In this document: positions 17,867-27,562 of the stretch, one piece after another
Position numbering within the stretch: the first letter of the stretch is position 1
Layout: every line of letters begins with the position of its first letter
NCBI GenBank assembly: GCA_016720825.1
Contig: JADKJV010000010.1
Location: 1 to 64,000 of the forward strand
Direction of reading: 5' to 3'
Length of the DNA stretch: 64,000 nucleotides
From: Chitinophagaceae bacterium
Lineage (GTDB): Bacteria > Bacteroidota > Bacteroidia > Chitinophagales > Chitinophagaceae
Translations under genes and position numbers: made by a program
Notes under the pieces: model-generated
Told to the model about the DNA's origin: nothing
Databases searched by the model: none
Seen by the model: only the letters and a program-made list of their open reading frames with translations

Positions 17867-17894
17867 CGTTACCGGGAACGATTGCGTAAATAAA
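17867..17894 (+). promoter_or_regulatory. Shared regulatory site, copy 1 (upstream of susC)
   Basis: Begins CGTTACCGGGAACG and continues ATTGCGTAAATAAA; 27 of 28 bases equal the site at 29580-29607. The core GNAACGATTGC is nearly palindromic. It lies 40 bp upstream of a -33-like TTTC (17907-17910), which is 20 bp from TAGCATTG (17931-17938). Confidence 0.6.
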
Positions 17895-17906
17895 GTACCT
17901 CATTCC

Positions 17907-17938
17907 TTTCAGCAGGCCGCCTAATCTAAGTAGCATTG
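17907..17938 (+). promoter_or_regulatory. Candidate susC promoter
   Basis: TTTC-N20-TAGCATTG, one mismatch per box from TTTG / TAnnTTTG. Same spacing from the shared site as at the second copy. Predicts a leader of roughly 290 nt. Confidence 0.4.
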
Positions 17939-18230
17939 TTCAGGCATTTTGCTGCTTCATCCCCAATTCAAGCAGCCAACTGCCTCGAAAAATTGCCTGC
18001 TGACATGAAAAGATTGCTTAACCTGATGCTGATGCGCCTTGATGCCGTTTTGTGCGGGCACTCTTTTCCTTCCAAAATCAACAGCCCTGTAACGATCCTC
18101 ACCCCCGCCCCGACATTCACTGATTTTTTAATACACGTCACCCCGTTAGTAAAGAAAGGTAACCGGCTACTCCGGATTACCGGTGATGATTCTCTAATTA
18201 TAATTCCAGGTCATTAACAAAAATTGCTTT

Positions 18231-21200
18231 ATGACAAAAATGCTGAGACCTCTTGCCTGCCTTCTGTTTATGTTCTCCGTACTGGCTCCGCTGAACAGGC
18301 TGCATGCACAGGTAAAACAAATTACGGGTACCGTAACTTCTTCCGAAACCAGGCAACCGCTGGCTGGCGTTACTGTTACCCTGAAAGGCACACGTACTGT
18401 AGCCATGACCGATGCTTCCGGTAATTACAAAATCACCCTGCCCTCCGCTTCGGGAATACTTGTATTCTCCAGCGCAGGTCAACTGAGTTTGGAGATACCG
18501 GTGAATGGTGAATCTGTTATCAACGCCACCATCAATCCAGATGTAAAGGCGATTGAAGATGTGGTTGTAATCGGTTACCAGACTGTCCGCAGGAAAGACC
18601 TGCTGGCTTCAGTATCTTCCATTGGCTCCAAAGACCTGAAGGATATGCCGATCAACTCTGCTGAAGAAGCACTCAACGGAAGACTCGCTGGTGTTACTGC
18701 CACTACTTCTGAAGGTTCTCCTGATGCAAGAGTAACTATCCGCATCCGTGGCGGTATGTCAATCACCGGTGATAACTCCCCGCTGTATATCGTGGATGGT
18801 GTGCAGGTTGAAAATGGCCTCTCTGCCATTTCCCCGCAGGACATCCAGTCTATTGACGTACTGAAAGACGCTGTCGCAACAGCCATTTACGGTGCACGCG
18901 GTGGTAATGGTGTAATCGTAATCACAACCAAAAGCGGACGTACCGGTAAACCCAAAGTAACCTACAATGGTTTCATTGGCGTGAAGTACCTGCCTAAAAA
19001 ACTGGAAGTACTCAGTCCTTATGATTTTGTGATTTACCAGTCTGAAAGATCAAGAGGCAGCAGTGTTGACAGCACCAATTTTGTAAACCATTTCGGACAT
19101 ACCTGGGATACCCTGCTGAATTATAAAAACATGCAGTCTATTGACTGGCAGGACGAAGTGTTTGGCAATACCGGTGTTACGCAAACACACAATGTTGGCG
19201 TAAGCGGTGGCAGTAAAAAACTGACTTATTCATTTGGCTACACATACAATAATGACAAAGCCATTGTAATCAGTTCTGAATATAAAAGGCACCTGCTGAA
19301 TTTAAAAACAGAATATAAAATCAATAAGAATATTAAAATCGGTATTTCCGGACGTTTAACACACCAGGATGTACTGGGTGCTGGCGTATCAGATACGAAA
19401 GGATCTTCTTACAACCGTTTACGTAATGCGGTAAAATACCGCCCGTTCCTGTCAACCGCCCAGGAGCTGGATGACCCCGATCCGTTTGCAGATCCCAACG
19501 TAGGTAATGGACTCAACCTGACCAACCCGATCCTGCTGGCCAATGCCGAATACCGCAAGAAAACAACAGATGTATATAATGGAACCGCATTCCTGTCATG
19601 GAACCTGGTGAAGAACCTGAGTTTCAAATCCACCTTTGGTTATGATTACAACAAGTCCATGGATCGCCAGTTTTATGATTCCATTACTCCTTATGCCATC
19701 ATACAAGGCGCTGCCAAACCCATCGCCGGACTGGATACTGTAATCCGCAAAACGATTACCAATTCAAATGTGCTGACATATACACTGAATAATTATAAAG
19801 ACAGACATGATTTTTCAGTACTGGTAGGTGAAGAGACTTATGAAACCACTACTGATGCTTACTCACGTCTTTATAAAAGCTTCCCCGCATTTACCACTTA
19901 CGGTGCTGCTTTTAAAGATCCCACACTCGGAACTCCTTTTACAGGCTATCCTAAATATTCAAAAGCACGTTATACGAATATCTCTTTCTTCGGAAGGGTT
20001 AACTATGCTTACAAAGACAAATACCTGTTTTCAGCGAACGTAAGGCAGGATGGTGCTTCCAAATTCGGACCCGGTCACAAATGGGGTACATTCCCTGCAG
20101 GTTCAATTGCCTGGAGGGTTTCCCGCGAGAAATTCATGGAGAACCTGAAATTCATCAACGAATTCAAGGTCCGTGCCGGTTACGGTGAAATCGGTAACAA
20201 CCGGATTGCTGATTATCTCTATCTGACTTCCTTCAGGAATGACGGTGCTTATTTCTATGGAATTAATAATAGCGCAATCCTTGCTTATTACTCAGGTTCA
20301 CTGGTAAACCCCGACCTGAAATGGGAATCCACGATCAACCGCAACCTGGGTTTTGATATCACCCTTTTCAAAAGAAGACTTGACATTACACTGGACATTT
20401 ATAAAAACACTTCCAAAGACCTGTTGCTGAATGTGCCTATTGCCTCTACGTATGGTTATGCCACACAGCTCCGCAATATTGGCCAGACAGAAAACAAGGG
20501 TGTTGAAATCCAGCTGGTCGCCGGTATTATCCGTAAAAAAGATTTTACCTGGAATGCCAACTTCAACATTTCATTCAACAAGAACAAAGTGGTTAAACTC
20601 GGACAGAACCAGACCAGCTTCTTTGCTGATCCCAGCTGGGGTGTGTCTGGCCAGCCTGCCGACTATATTGAAAGAATCGGTGATCCCGTTGGTTCAATCT
20701 GGGGTCTTGTAACAGATGGTTACTATGGCGTGGGCGATTTCGATTACAATCCCAATACCGGACAGTACACACTGAAAGCAGGCCGCCTGACTGATGTGGG
20801 TATCATCGGACCGGTTATGCCCGGCTCAATTAAATTCAAAGACCTGAATGGTGACGGTGTGATTGACCTGAATAATGACCGTACGATCATTGGCAACCCC
20901 AATCCTAAATTCACCGGTGGTTTAAGCCAGCAGATCACGTACAAAAAATGGGACATCAGCCTGTTCATGAACTTCTCTTACGGAAATGATATTTATAACG
21001 CCAATAAAATTGAATTCACGAATGGTTATTCCAATAACTCAAATATGCTGAAACTGATGGAAGGCCGCTGGAAAGTGGTAACTGCCACAGGTCAAACAGC
21101 TGAGTGGGTGAATGGTACAAACGTATTCGGTATTCCTCCTGACCAACTGGCTGCATTGAATGCACAGGCTACCATCTGGCAGCCGCTGAAGAGTGCAGGC

Positions 21201-21476
21201 GCTTTCTATCCCCATTCATGGGCGATTGAAGATGGTTCTTTCCTCCGCGTGAATAACCTGACAATTGGTTATACATTTTCAAACAAAGCCATCTCTTCTT
21301 TAAAGATGAGTCACCTGAGGGTTTACCTCACAGGCAACAACCTGGCGCTGATGACAAGGTATTCCGGATATGATCCCGAAGTAAGTGTAAGGAACAGTCC
21401 GCTTACACCGGGTCTCGATTATTCTGCATATCCGAAAAGCCGCAGTTTCATTTTTGGTATAAATGCATCATTCTGA
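18231..21476 (+). CDS. SusC-like TonB-dependent outer-membrane transporter
   Basis: 1081 residues. Signal peptide ending LHAQ (about 1-27), CarboxypepD_reg-like domain (about 30-110), TonB-box-like VVVIGYQTVRRKDL, plug domain (about 120-230; SPLYIVDGVQ, YGARGGNGVIVITTK), then a long beta-barrel ending in an aromatic residue (FGINASF). It imports oligosaccharides with the adjacent SusD lipoprotein; neighbours indicate pectic oligosaccharides. The SusC/RagA assignment is firm and the substrate is inferred. Confidence 0.95.
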   Translation: MTKMLRPLACLLFMFSVLAPLNRLHAQVKQITGTVTSSETRQPLAGVTVTLKGTRTVAMTDASGNYKITLPSASGILVFSSAGQLSLEIPVNGESVINATINPDVKAIEDVVVIGYQTVRRKDLLASVSSIGSKDLKDMPINSAEEALNGRLAGVTATTSEGSPDARVTIRIRGGMSITGDNSPLYIVDGVQVENGLSAISPQDIQSIDVLKDAVATAIYGARGGNGVIVITTKSGRTGKPKVTYNGFIGVKYLPKKLEVLSPYDFVIYQSERSRGSSVDSTNFVNHFGHTWDTLLNYKNMQSIDWQDEVFGNTGVTQTHNVGVSGGSKKLTYSFGYTYNNDKAIVISSEYKRHLLNLKTEYKINKNIKIGISGRLTHQDVLGAGVSDTKGSSYNRLRNAVKYRPFLSTAQELDDPDPFADPNVGNGLNLTNPILLANAEYRKKTTDVYNGTAFLSWNLVKNLSFKSTFGYDYNKSMDRQFYDSITPYAIIQGAAKPIAGLDTVIRKTITNSNVLTYTLNNYKDRHDFSVLVGEETYETTTDAYSRLYKSFPAFTTYGAAFKDPTLGTPFTGYPKYSKARYTNISFFGRVNYAYKDKYLFSANVRQDGASKFGPGHKWGTFPAGSIAWRVSREKFMENLKFINEFKVRAGYGEIGNNRIADYLYLTSFRNDGAYFYGINNSAILAYYSGSLVNPDLKWESTINRNLGFDITLFKRRLDITLDIYKNTSKDLLLNVPIASTYGYATQLRNIGQTENKGVEIQLVAGIIRKKDFTWNANFNISFNKNKVVKLGQNQTSFFADPSWGVSGQPADYIERIGDPVGSIWGLVTDGYYGVGDFDYNPNTGQYTLKAGRLTDVGIIGPVMPGSIKFKDLNGDGVIDLNNDRTIIGNPNPKFTGGLSQQITYKKWDISLFMNFSYGNDIYNANKIEFTNGYSNNSNMLKLMEGRWKVVTATGQTAEWVNGTNVFGIPPDQLAALNAQATIWQPLKSAGAFYPHSWAIEDGSFLRVNNLTIGYTFSNKAISSLKMSHLRVYLTGNNLALMTRYSGYDPEVSVRNSPLTPGLDYSAYPKSRSFIFGINASF

Positions 21477-21510
21477 TAAAAAACTTAATTCATTTAATAA
21501 AACAGACAGT

Positions 21511-23367
21511 ATGAATACCCGAATCTTTAAAAAATGGAGCCTCCTCTCAGTAGGATTACTCATGATACTGGGCAGCTGCCGGAAATACCTGGATCAGCAA
21601 CCCACTACTGAGCTGAGTGCCGATGTGGTTTTCAGCGATGTCCCCAGCGCCCTCAAAGCCCTGTCCGGTGCATATAGCCGTCTCGTGGGTGACCAGGTGT
21701 ATGGTATCCGTATCAGCCTTTATTTCCCTGTTGACAATGATGAAATGCAGGGACCAACCGGTGCAGCCGATAACGACCGCCGGGATATCGCCCGCTATTC
21801 TGCCACATCGGGTAACGCGCAAATCAATAACCCTTTCAAACAGTTATTCCAGGGTATTGAATTTGCCAATATCTGTATTGACAATATTCCTAAAATGGCC
21901 ATGTATACAGGCGGTTCCGACCAGGAGAAAAAACAACTCCAGCGGATGTATGGTGAAGCGCTGGCCCTGCGTGCACAGTTTTACTATGAGGCCATCCGCA
22001 ACTGGGGTGACCTTCCTGCACACTTTGTTCCCGGCTATTCACAGGCCACTGCAGATCCGTTCCCCAAACGCGTGAATGCAGATACATTATATAATCACAT
22101 CATCGCCGACCTGAAAATTGCAGAAGACCTCGTTCCGTGGAAAAGTGAAATCACCGGTATCGGCGACCAGCTGGATGAGCGCCTCACTAAAGGCACAATC
22201 AAAGGCCTCCGTGCAAGGATTTCCCTCGCCCGCGGTGGTTACAAACTGAACAGCAGTGGTGTGATGAGCCGGCCTGCCGACTATCTCACTTTCTACCAGA
22301 TTGCAAAAGATGAGTGCAATGAAATCATGACTTCTTCCCAGCATTCACTGAACCCCAGCTACCGTGCACTGTGGAAAGACCAGGTAAACGGACATGCTGT
22401 TGCTGATCCCAATGGAGAACTGATGTTCCAGGCCAGTGCGATTGGTTTAACCGGACAGGAAGACACCAAACTCGGATATTACAACGGTCCTACCGTGAAT
22501 GGTCTTGGCAACAAGAGCATCAACGTACTGCCTACTTATTTCTACCTGTTTGATTCAACAGATACACGCCGTGATGTAACCTGTGCTGCTTATAACGTAG
22601 GAGCAAACGGCACTGTAAAAGTCGGACAGGCAATTACTGCAATTTGCGATGGCAAATACCGCCGCGACTGGGTAACGAATCCTGTTATTTCCCCCACCAG
22701 CGCTGTACAGTACCTGGGACTGAAATGGCAGATCCTGCGTTATTCTGATGTGCTGCTGATGTTTGCTGAAGCAGACAATGAGCTGAATGGCGGACCTTCT
22801 GCTGCCGGTTATACTGCATTAAACCAGGTAAGGAGAAGAGGTTTTGGTAAACCGATTAACACACCGGATGCGGTGGATATACCTGCAGGTTTAAACAAAT
22901 CTGATTTCTTCCTGGCACTGGCCCGTGAAAGATCACTGGAGCTGGGTGGTGAAGGCATCCGTAAATATGACCTCATCCGCTGGAACCTGCTGGGTACTGC
23001 TTTGACAGAAACAAAAGCCAACCTGCTGAAAATGTCAACCAGTACGGTGATGTTAAACCCGACTTACATGTCAGGTTATCCTTCATACAGCCTGAGCACT
23101 ACATTACCGCTTTCCATGTTTTATATCACGAATACCGTTTCTGATAATAATAATGTAGGTGGTCTCTGGTTTAATTCATTATATTTTACTGCATCCGCTG
23201 CCACACCAACAGGAACTACAAAAGTGACCTGGCTGGGAGCTGCCGTGAATACAACAGCACTCGCACGTTTTGCCACCGGATTTATTCCCGGCAAATCAGA
23301 ATTGCTGCCCATTCCACAGCCTGCACGTGATGCGAACATAAACCTGACCCAGAACCCGGGTTACTGA
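21511..23367 (+). CDS. SusD/RagB-family outer-membrane lipoprotein
   Basis: 618 residues from ATG 21511; an upstream in-frame ATG inside the end of susC is rejected because 21511 starts the lipoprotein signal (LLMILGSC, Cys near 20). Helical SusD architecture with YLDQQPTTELS near the mature N-terminus, RAQFYYEAIRNWGDLP and a C-terminal DVLLMFAEADNELNGG...LNQVRRRGF. Surface glycan-binding partner of the SusC transporter, starting 34 bp after it. Confidence 0.95.
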   Translation: MNTRIFKKWSLLSVGLLMILGSCRKYLDQQPTTELSADVVFSDVPSALKALSGAYSRLVGDQVYGIRISLYFPVDNDEMQGPTGAADNDRRDIARYSATSGNAQINNPFKQLFQGIEFANICIDNIPKMAMYTGGSDQEKKQLQRMYGEALALRAQFYYEAIRNWGDLPAHFVPGYSQATADPFPKRVNADTLYNHIIADLKIAEDLVPWKSEITGIGDQLDERLTKGTIKGLRARISLARGGYKLNSSGVMSRPADYLTFYQIAKDECNEIMTSSQHSLNPSYRALWKDQVNGHAVADPNGELMFQASAIGLTGQEDTKLGYYNGPTVNGLGNKSINVLPTYFYLFDSTDTRRDVTCAAYNVGANGTVKVGQAITAICDGKYRRDWVTNPVISPTSAVQYLGLKWQILRYSDVLLMFAEADNELNGGPSAAGYTALNQVRRRGFGKPINTPDAVDIPAGLNKSDFFLALARERSLELGGEGIRKYDLIRWNLLGTALTETKANLLKMSTSTVMLNPTYMSGYPSYSLSTTLPLSMFYITNTVSDNNNVGGLWFNSLYFTASAATPTGTTKVTWLGAAVNTTALARFATGFIPGKSELLPIPQPARDANINLTQNPGY

Positions 23368-23386
23368 TAATAACTGTTTTCATTGA

Positions 23387-23428
23387 AATAAGGCTGCTTT
23401 CCACTTGTGGATGCAGCCTTATTTTTTC
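23387..23428 (+). terminator. Terminator or attenuator after susD
   Basis: 11-bp stem AATAAGGCTGC / GCAGCCTTATT extended by TCCAC/GTGGA in the loop, followed by six T residues. Placed between susD and the lyase gene, it probably makes susCD transcripts more abundant than those for the enzymes. Confidence 0.8.
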
Positions 23429-23452
23429 GGCATACATCATTAATTTACCAGC

Positions 23453-24886
23453 ATGAAATCCCGCAAAGCCATATTATTCATTTTACTGATTGGTTCGCTC
23501 AGTTCCTGTGCACAGTTAACTGTACTTACCCAGGCTCCGGATAATGACCAGCCGCTGGCCTTTCCCGGTGCAGAAGGATTTGGCAAATTCACAACGGGCG
23601 GACGTGGTGGTAAAATCTACATTGTAACAAACCTTAACGACAAAGGCCCCGGCAGTTTCCGCGAAGCCGTGGAAGCCAAAGGAAAAAGGATCGTGCTTCT
23701 TAATGTTGACGGCACCATCCATCTGGAAACAAAACTCACAATCCGTGGTGATGTTACCATTGCAGGGCATTCAGCCCCCGGCGATGGTATTTGTCTGGCC
23801 GACCAGTCTGTTTCCCTCGGTGGCGATAATATTATCATCCGCTATATCCGCTTCCGCATGGGTGATAAATACCAGAAAGGCGGCATGGTGGATGGCAATG
23901 GCGGAGATGATGCATTTGGCGGAACCCGCCGGAAAAATATCATCATTGATCATTGCAGCTTGAGCTGGAGTACCGATGAAGTTTTTTCCATTTATGCAGG
24001 CGACAGTACCACCCTGCAATGGAACCTGATTGCTGAACCGTTGAACTATTCCTATCATTTTGAAAAAGGTGATACCGGATACGAACACCATGGTTATGGC
24101 GGCATCTGGGGCGGCGCACACCTGACTGCCCATCATAATTTAATTGCCCATTGTAATAACCGCAACCCGCGTTTTGACGGCATACGTAATGCTAAAACAG
24201 AACTGGTGGATTACCGCAACAATGTAATTTATAACTGGGGTGGCAATACCATTTATGCAGGCGAAGGCGGACAATATAATCTTGTAAACAACTACTTCAA
24301 ATACGGCCCCTCCACTCCTGCAAAAAACCGTTACCATATTGCCAGTCCGGGTAAACGGGATCCCGATATCCCTTTCGGTAAATGGTTTATTGACGGCAAC
24401 TATGTGGATGGCTCTCCGGAAATGACACGTGATAATTTCCTGGGCACCGATCTTACCAATAATGGAACAGCAGAAGATAAAAAGAATACAGTTATCAGCA
24501 ACCCGCATGATGCAGTTCCTGTTCCTGTGCAATCTGCCGAAAAAGCATTCGAGGAAGTATTGCTTTACGTTGGTGCTTCTTTTGCCAGGGACACGATGGA
24601 TGCCCGGATTGTAAATGATGTTAAAAAAAGAACCGGCCGGTTTATTGATGTACAGGGTGGTTACCCGCACGGCACAGAATATGAAAAAACACTGAATGCC
24701 TGGCCGGAACTGCGGGCTGCCACAAGCCTGTTAGACAAAGACAACGACGGCATGCCTGATGCATGGGAAACTAAATCCGGCCTGAATCCCAATAACGCCG
24801 GCGATGCCTCGCAATACGATCTTGATAAAAAATATACCAATATTGAAGTTTACCTGAACAGTTTAACTGAGAATAATCACAAATAG
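23453..24886 (+). CDS. Pectate lyase family 1 (PL1) lipoprotein
   Basis: 477 residues with lipoprotein signal (GSLSSC, Cys near 19). PL1-like parallel beta-helix: AFPGAEGFGKFTTGGRGG at the start, IRYIRFRMGD, IDHCSLSWSTDEVFS, and NRNPRFDGIR carrying the region of the catalytic Arg. The tail (DKDNDGMPDAWETKSGLNP) is a calcium-binding, thrombospondin type 3-like motif typical of this Bacteroidota group. It cleaves polygalacturonate by beta-elimination, probably at the cell surface. Confidence 0.9.
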   Translation: MKSRKAILFILLIGSLSSCAQLTVLTQAPDNDQPLAFPGAEGFGKFTTGGRGGKIYIVTNLNDKGPGSFREAVEAKGKRIVLLNVDGTIHLETKLTIRGDVTIAGHSAPGDGICLADQSVSLGGDNIIIRYIRFRMGDKYQKGGMVDGNGGDDAFGGTRRKNIIIDHCSLSWSTDEVFSIYAGDSTTLQWNLIAEPLNYSYHFEKGDTGYEHHGYGGIWGGAHLTAHHNLIAHCNNRNPRFDGIRNAKTELVDYRNNVIYNWGGNTIYAGEGGQYNLVNNYFKYGPSTPAKNRYHIASPGKRDPDIPFGKWFIDGNYVDGSPEMTRDNFLGTDLTNNGTAEDKKNTVISNPHDAVPVPVQSAEKAFEEVLLYVGASFARDTMDARIVNDVKKRTGRFIDVQGGYPHGTEYEKTLNAWPELRAATSLLDKDNDGMPDAWETKSGLNPNNAGDASQYDLDKKYTNIEVYLNSLTENNHK

Positions 24887-24887
24887 C

Positions 24888-25649
24888 ATGAAAACATTTT
24901 TCGGTATTTTACTGATGACCTGTTCATCCCTGCTGATGTTCCCTGAAAAGAAAAAAATTAAAATCTTCATGGCCGGTGATTCCACCATGGCGATCAAGGA
25001 AACCAAAGCCTATCCTGAAACCGGCTGGGGCATGCCCTTTGTTTATTTCTGGGACACCTCTGTTTCTATAGTGAACCGCGCCAAAAATGGCCGCAGCACC
25101 AAAACATTTATCAGTGAAGGTCTCTGGAAATCCATTACCGACCAGATAAGTGAAGGTGATTATGTGATTATCCAGTTCGGGCATAATGATGAAGCCAAAG
25201 AGAAAAAAGAAAGATATGCCACACCCGATACCTTCCGCATGAACCTGACCCGTTTTATCCGTGAAACCCGTGAACACAAAGCCATACCCATTCTCTTCAC
25301 ACCGGTAAGCCGCCGCAAATTTGATTCCACCGGCACCGCCATTGAAACCCACAAAGAATATACGGCTTATGTTAAAGAAGTGGCTGCTGCAGAAAATGTA
25401 ACACTGATTGATCTTGATGCCAAAAGCCGTGAACTGTACCAGCAGTTTGGGAAAGAAAATTCCAAATGGCTTTTTATGCAGCTGAAACCCGGCGAACACC
25501 CGAATTATCCGGAAGGAAAGGAAGATAATACGCACTTTACCGAACTCGGCGCCAGGCTGATTGCCGAACTGGTTTTATCAGAACTGAAAAAAGCAGTGCC
25601 TGAACTCACAGAAAGAATTTATGTACCACCGGTAAAAAAACCTGCCTGA
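24888..25649 (+). CDS. Rhamnogalacturonan acetylesterase-like SGNH hydrolase (CE12)
   Basis: 253 residues with an N-terminal signal-like segment. SGNH motifs are visible: block I MAGDSTMA (Ser near 29), block II RAKNGRSTKTF (Gly/Asn), block III IQFGHNDEA (Asn near 97) and block V NTHFTELGA (Asp/His region). Removes acetyl groups from rhamnogalacturonan or pectin. Starts 2 bp after the lyase; its stop overlaps the next gene. Confidence 0.88.
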   Translation: MKTFFGILLMTCSSLLMFPEKKKIKIFMAGDSTMAIKETKAYPETGWGMPFVYFWDTSVSIVNRAKNGRSTKTFISEGLWKSITDQISEGDYVIIQFGHNDEAKEKKERYATPDTFRMNLTRFIRETREHKAIPILFTPVSRRKFDSTGTAIETHKEYTAYVKEVAAAENVTLIDLDAKSRELYQQFGKENSKWLFMQLKPGEHPNYPEGKEDNTHFTELGARLIAELVLSELKKAVPELTERIYVPPVKKPA

Positions 25650-26596
25650 AAATAGCGTGCATTATATTATCCTTTTTTTGTACCTGCCTGGTATCCGCAC
25701 AAACCAAAAAGATCACGGTTGCTGCTGATGGCAGTGGCCAGTTCACAACCATACAAGCGGCTTTTGATGCAGTACCCATGGGTAACGACAAACCTGTTAC
25801 CATTTATGTAAAGAAAGGTTTGTACAAAGAAAAACTGCATCTTGATTCTTCTAAAAATAAAGTCACGTTGATTGGCAATAACCCCGCCAATACAATTATC
25901 AGCTGGGATGATCACACGGGTAAAATCTCCCCTGCAGGTGACACCATCAATACTTACACTTCGGAAACCTGCCGAATTAAAGCCGACCAGTTTAAAGCCA
26001 TCAATATCAGTTTTGAAAATACCGCTGGCTTCACTGCCGGTCAGGCTGTAGCCATGCAGGCTGCGGGCGACCAGCTTGTTTTCATCAACTGCCGCTTTGT
26101 TGGCAACCAGGATGTGTTGTTCACGCCCTCTCCCACCAGCCGGCAGTATTATTCAAAATGCTATATCGAAGGCACCACCGATTTTATTTTCGGCGCCGCC
26201 ACGGTTTGGTTTGAACAATGTAAAATCCACAGTAAAAAGAATTCGCACGTAACGGCGGCCTCCACACCAGCGGATAAAACCTATGGTTATGTTTTTAATA
26301 AATGTGTACTGACCGGCGACACCTCGCTGCATAATGTATCACTGGGCAGGCCCTGGCGCCCCTTTGCGGCAGTCGTGTACATGTATTGTACGATCGGCGC
26401 ACATATCAAACCGGAAGGCTGGTCGAACTGGAATAATACCGATAATTTTAAAACAACGCGCTTTGCAGAATATGAAAACCGCGGACCCGGCGCTGCCATT
26501 ACAGGCCGTATCAGCTGGTCGAAACAATTAAGTGCTGAAGAAATAAAAATGTATACCCGGAAAAAAGTTTTCAAAGACTGGGATCCGGTGAAATAA
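25646..26596 (+). CDS. Pectin methylesterase (CE8), proposed CTG start
   Basis: 316 residues if started at CTG 25646, which overlaps the previous stop as CTGA. This start gives a proper signal peptide (MKIACIILSFFCTCLVSAQ) before TVAADGSGQFTTIQAAFDAV, the conserved CE8 N-terminus. The first ATG (25778) would cut both away. No ATG, GTG or TTG lies in between. Catalytic residues: GNQDVLF (Asp) and DFIFGAATVWFE (Asp), plus LGRPWRPFA (Arg). Demethylates pectin, making it a substrate for PL1 and GH28. Confidence 0.88.
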   Translation: MKIACIILSFFCTCLVSAQTKKITVAADGSGQFTTIQAAFDAVPMGNDKPVTIYVKKGLYKEKLHLDSSKNKVTLIGNNPANTIISWDDHTGKISPAGDTINTYTSETCRIKADQFKAINISFENTAGFTAGQAVAMQAAGDQLVFINCRFVGNQDVLFTPSPTSRQYYSKCYIEGTTDFIFGAATVWFEQCKIHSKKNSHVTAASTPADKTYGYVFNKCVLTGDTSLHNVSLGRPWRPFAAVVYMYCTIGAHIKPEGWSNWNNTDNFKTTRFAEYENRGPGAAITGRISWSKQLSAEEIKMYTRKKVFKDWDPVK

Positions 26597-26597
26597 T

Positions 26598-27562
26598 ATG
26601 AAATACTGGGTGATCATTTGCTGCTTCCTGGGAACCCGGGTCATGGCACAGCCTGTTGCTTTGCCAAAGGATACTTCATTTACCATACGTTCCAGTTTTG
26701 AAAAAGAAGTGAAGAAAAGACCTTACATCACCATCGCTGCCATTCCCCCCTCTGATAAAATCATAGAACAAAAGATATTGTTTACCGCGAGCTGGGTGAA
26801 CGCAAACTGTTACTCGATATTTATTATCCACGCAAACACAAAAAAAACCGGGAAGCCGTTTTGCTCGTTTACGGCGGTGGCTGGAAATCGGGTGATAAAT
26901 CACAGAACGAAGCCATGGCCCGGTATTTAGCTGCCAAAGGTTATTTCGTGGTAAGTGCTGAATACCGGTTGTCGGGTGAAGCCTTATACCCTGCTGCAGT
27001 ATATGATCTGAAATCAGCCGTGAGATGGATCCGCGGACATGCCAAAGACTACGGCCGTCATATTGAATTCGTAACCGTGATGGGTTGTTCTGCCGGCGGT
27101 CAACTGGCCGCCATGTTGGGAATTACCAACAATAAAATTTCTTATGAAGACCGTCAAGGCAATTCTTTCCAGTCTTCCACCATACAGGCCGTAATTGATA
27201 TGGACGGCATCCTTGCCTTTAAACATCCCGAATCGGAAGAAGGGCCTGCTGCTTCCTTATGGCTTGGCGGTACCTATGCTGAAGCACCGGCCAACTGGGA
27301 AGATGCCTCGCCGTTGAACCATGTGGATAAACAAACCGTCCCCTTCCTGTTTATTAACAGCAGCCTGCCCCGTTTTCATGCAGGCCGTGATGATATGATC
27401 AGGAAAATGAATGAACTTGGGATCTATTCTGAGATACATACCATTCCCGATACGCCGCATCCTTTCTGGTTTTTTAACCCCTGGTTTGAACCAGTCATGA
27501 AACATGTGACGGATTTCCTGAAAGCGCAAAAGAAAAACCATGCTAAACACCCGCGGTTTTAA
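26598..27562 (+). pseudogene. Alpha/beta-hydrolase esterase (BD-FAE-like), frameshifted
   Basis: ATG 26598 starts a signal peptide (MKYWVIICCFLGTRVMAQ). The frame breaks at the A-run 26770-26773, where one more A gives EQKDIVYRELGERKLLL and a continuous 321-residue protein. Then come the oxyanion motif VYGGGW, nucleophile motif GCSAGGQ and a C-terminal His in HPFWFFNP. Family members remove acetyl, methyl or feruloyl groups from plant polysaccharides. Overlaps the next gene by 23 bp. Possibly intact in the living cell. Confidence 0.8.

Larger units (their letters stand above)
17672..18230. other. Regulatory region between lacI-type gene and susC
   Basis: No convincing gene. It holds the 28-bp shared site (17867-17894), promoter-like boxes and an apparent leader of about 290 nt before susC. 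The leader includes a hairpin near its end (GGTAA-CCGG...CCGG-A-TTACC, 18158-18181). Confidence 0.5.

Noticed and set aside
17936..18217. Possible small protein in the susC leader
   Set aside because: Unusual composition, no signal or domain, and it lies inside the predicted leader.
23387..23428. Riboswitch between susD and the lyase
   Set aside because: A simple stem-loop with a T-run and no further structure explains it as a terminator.
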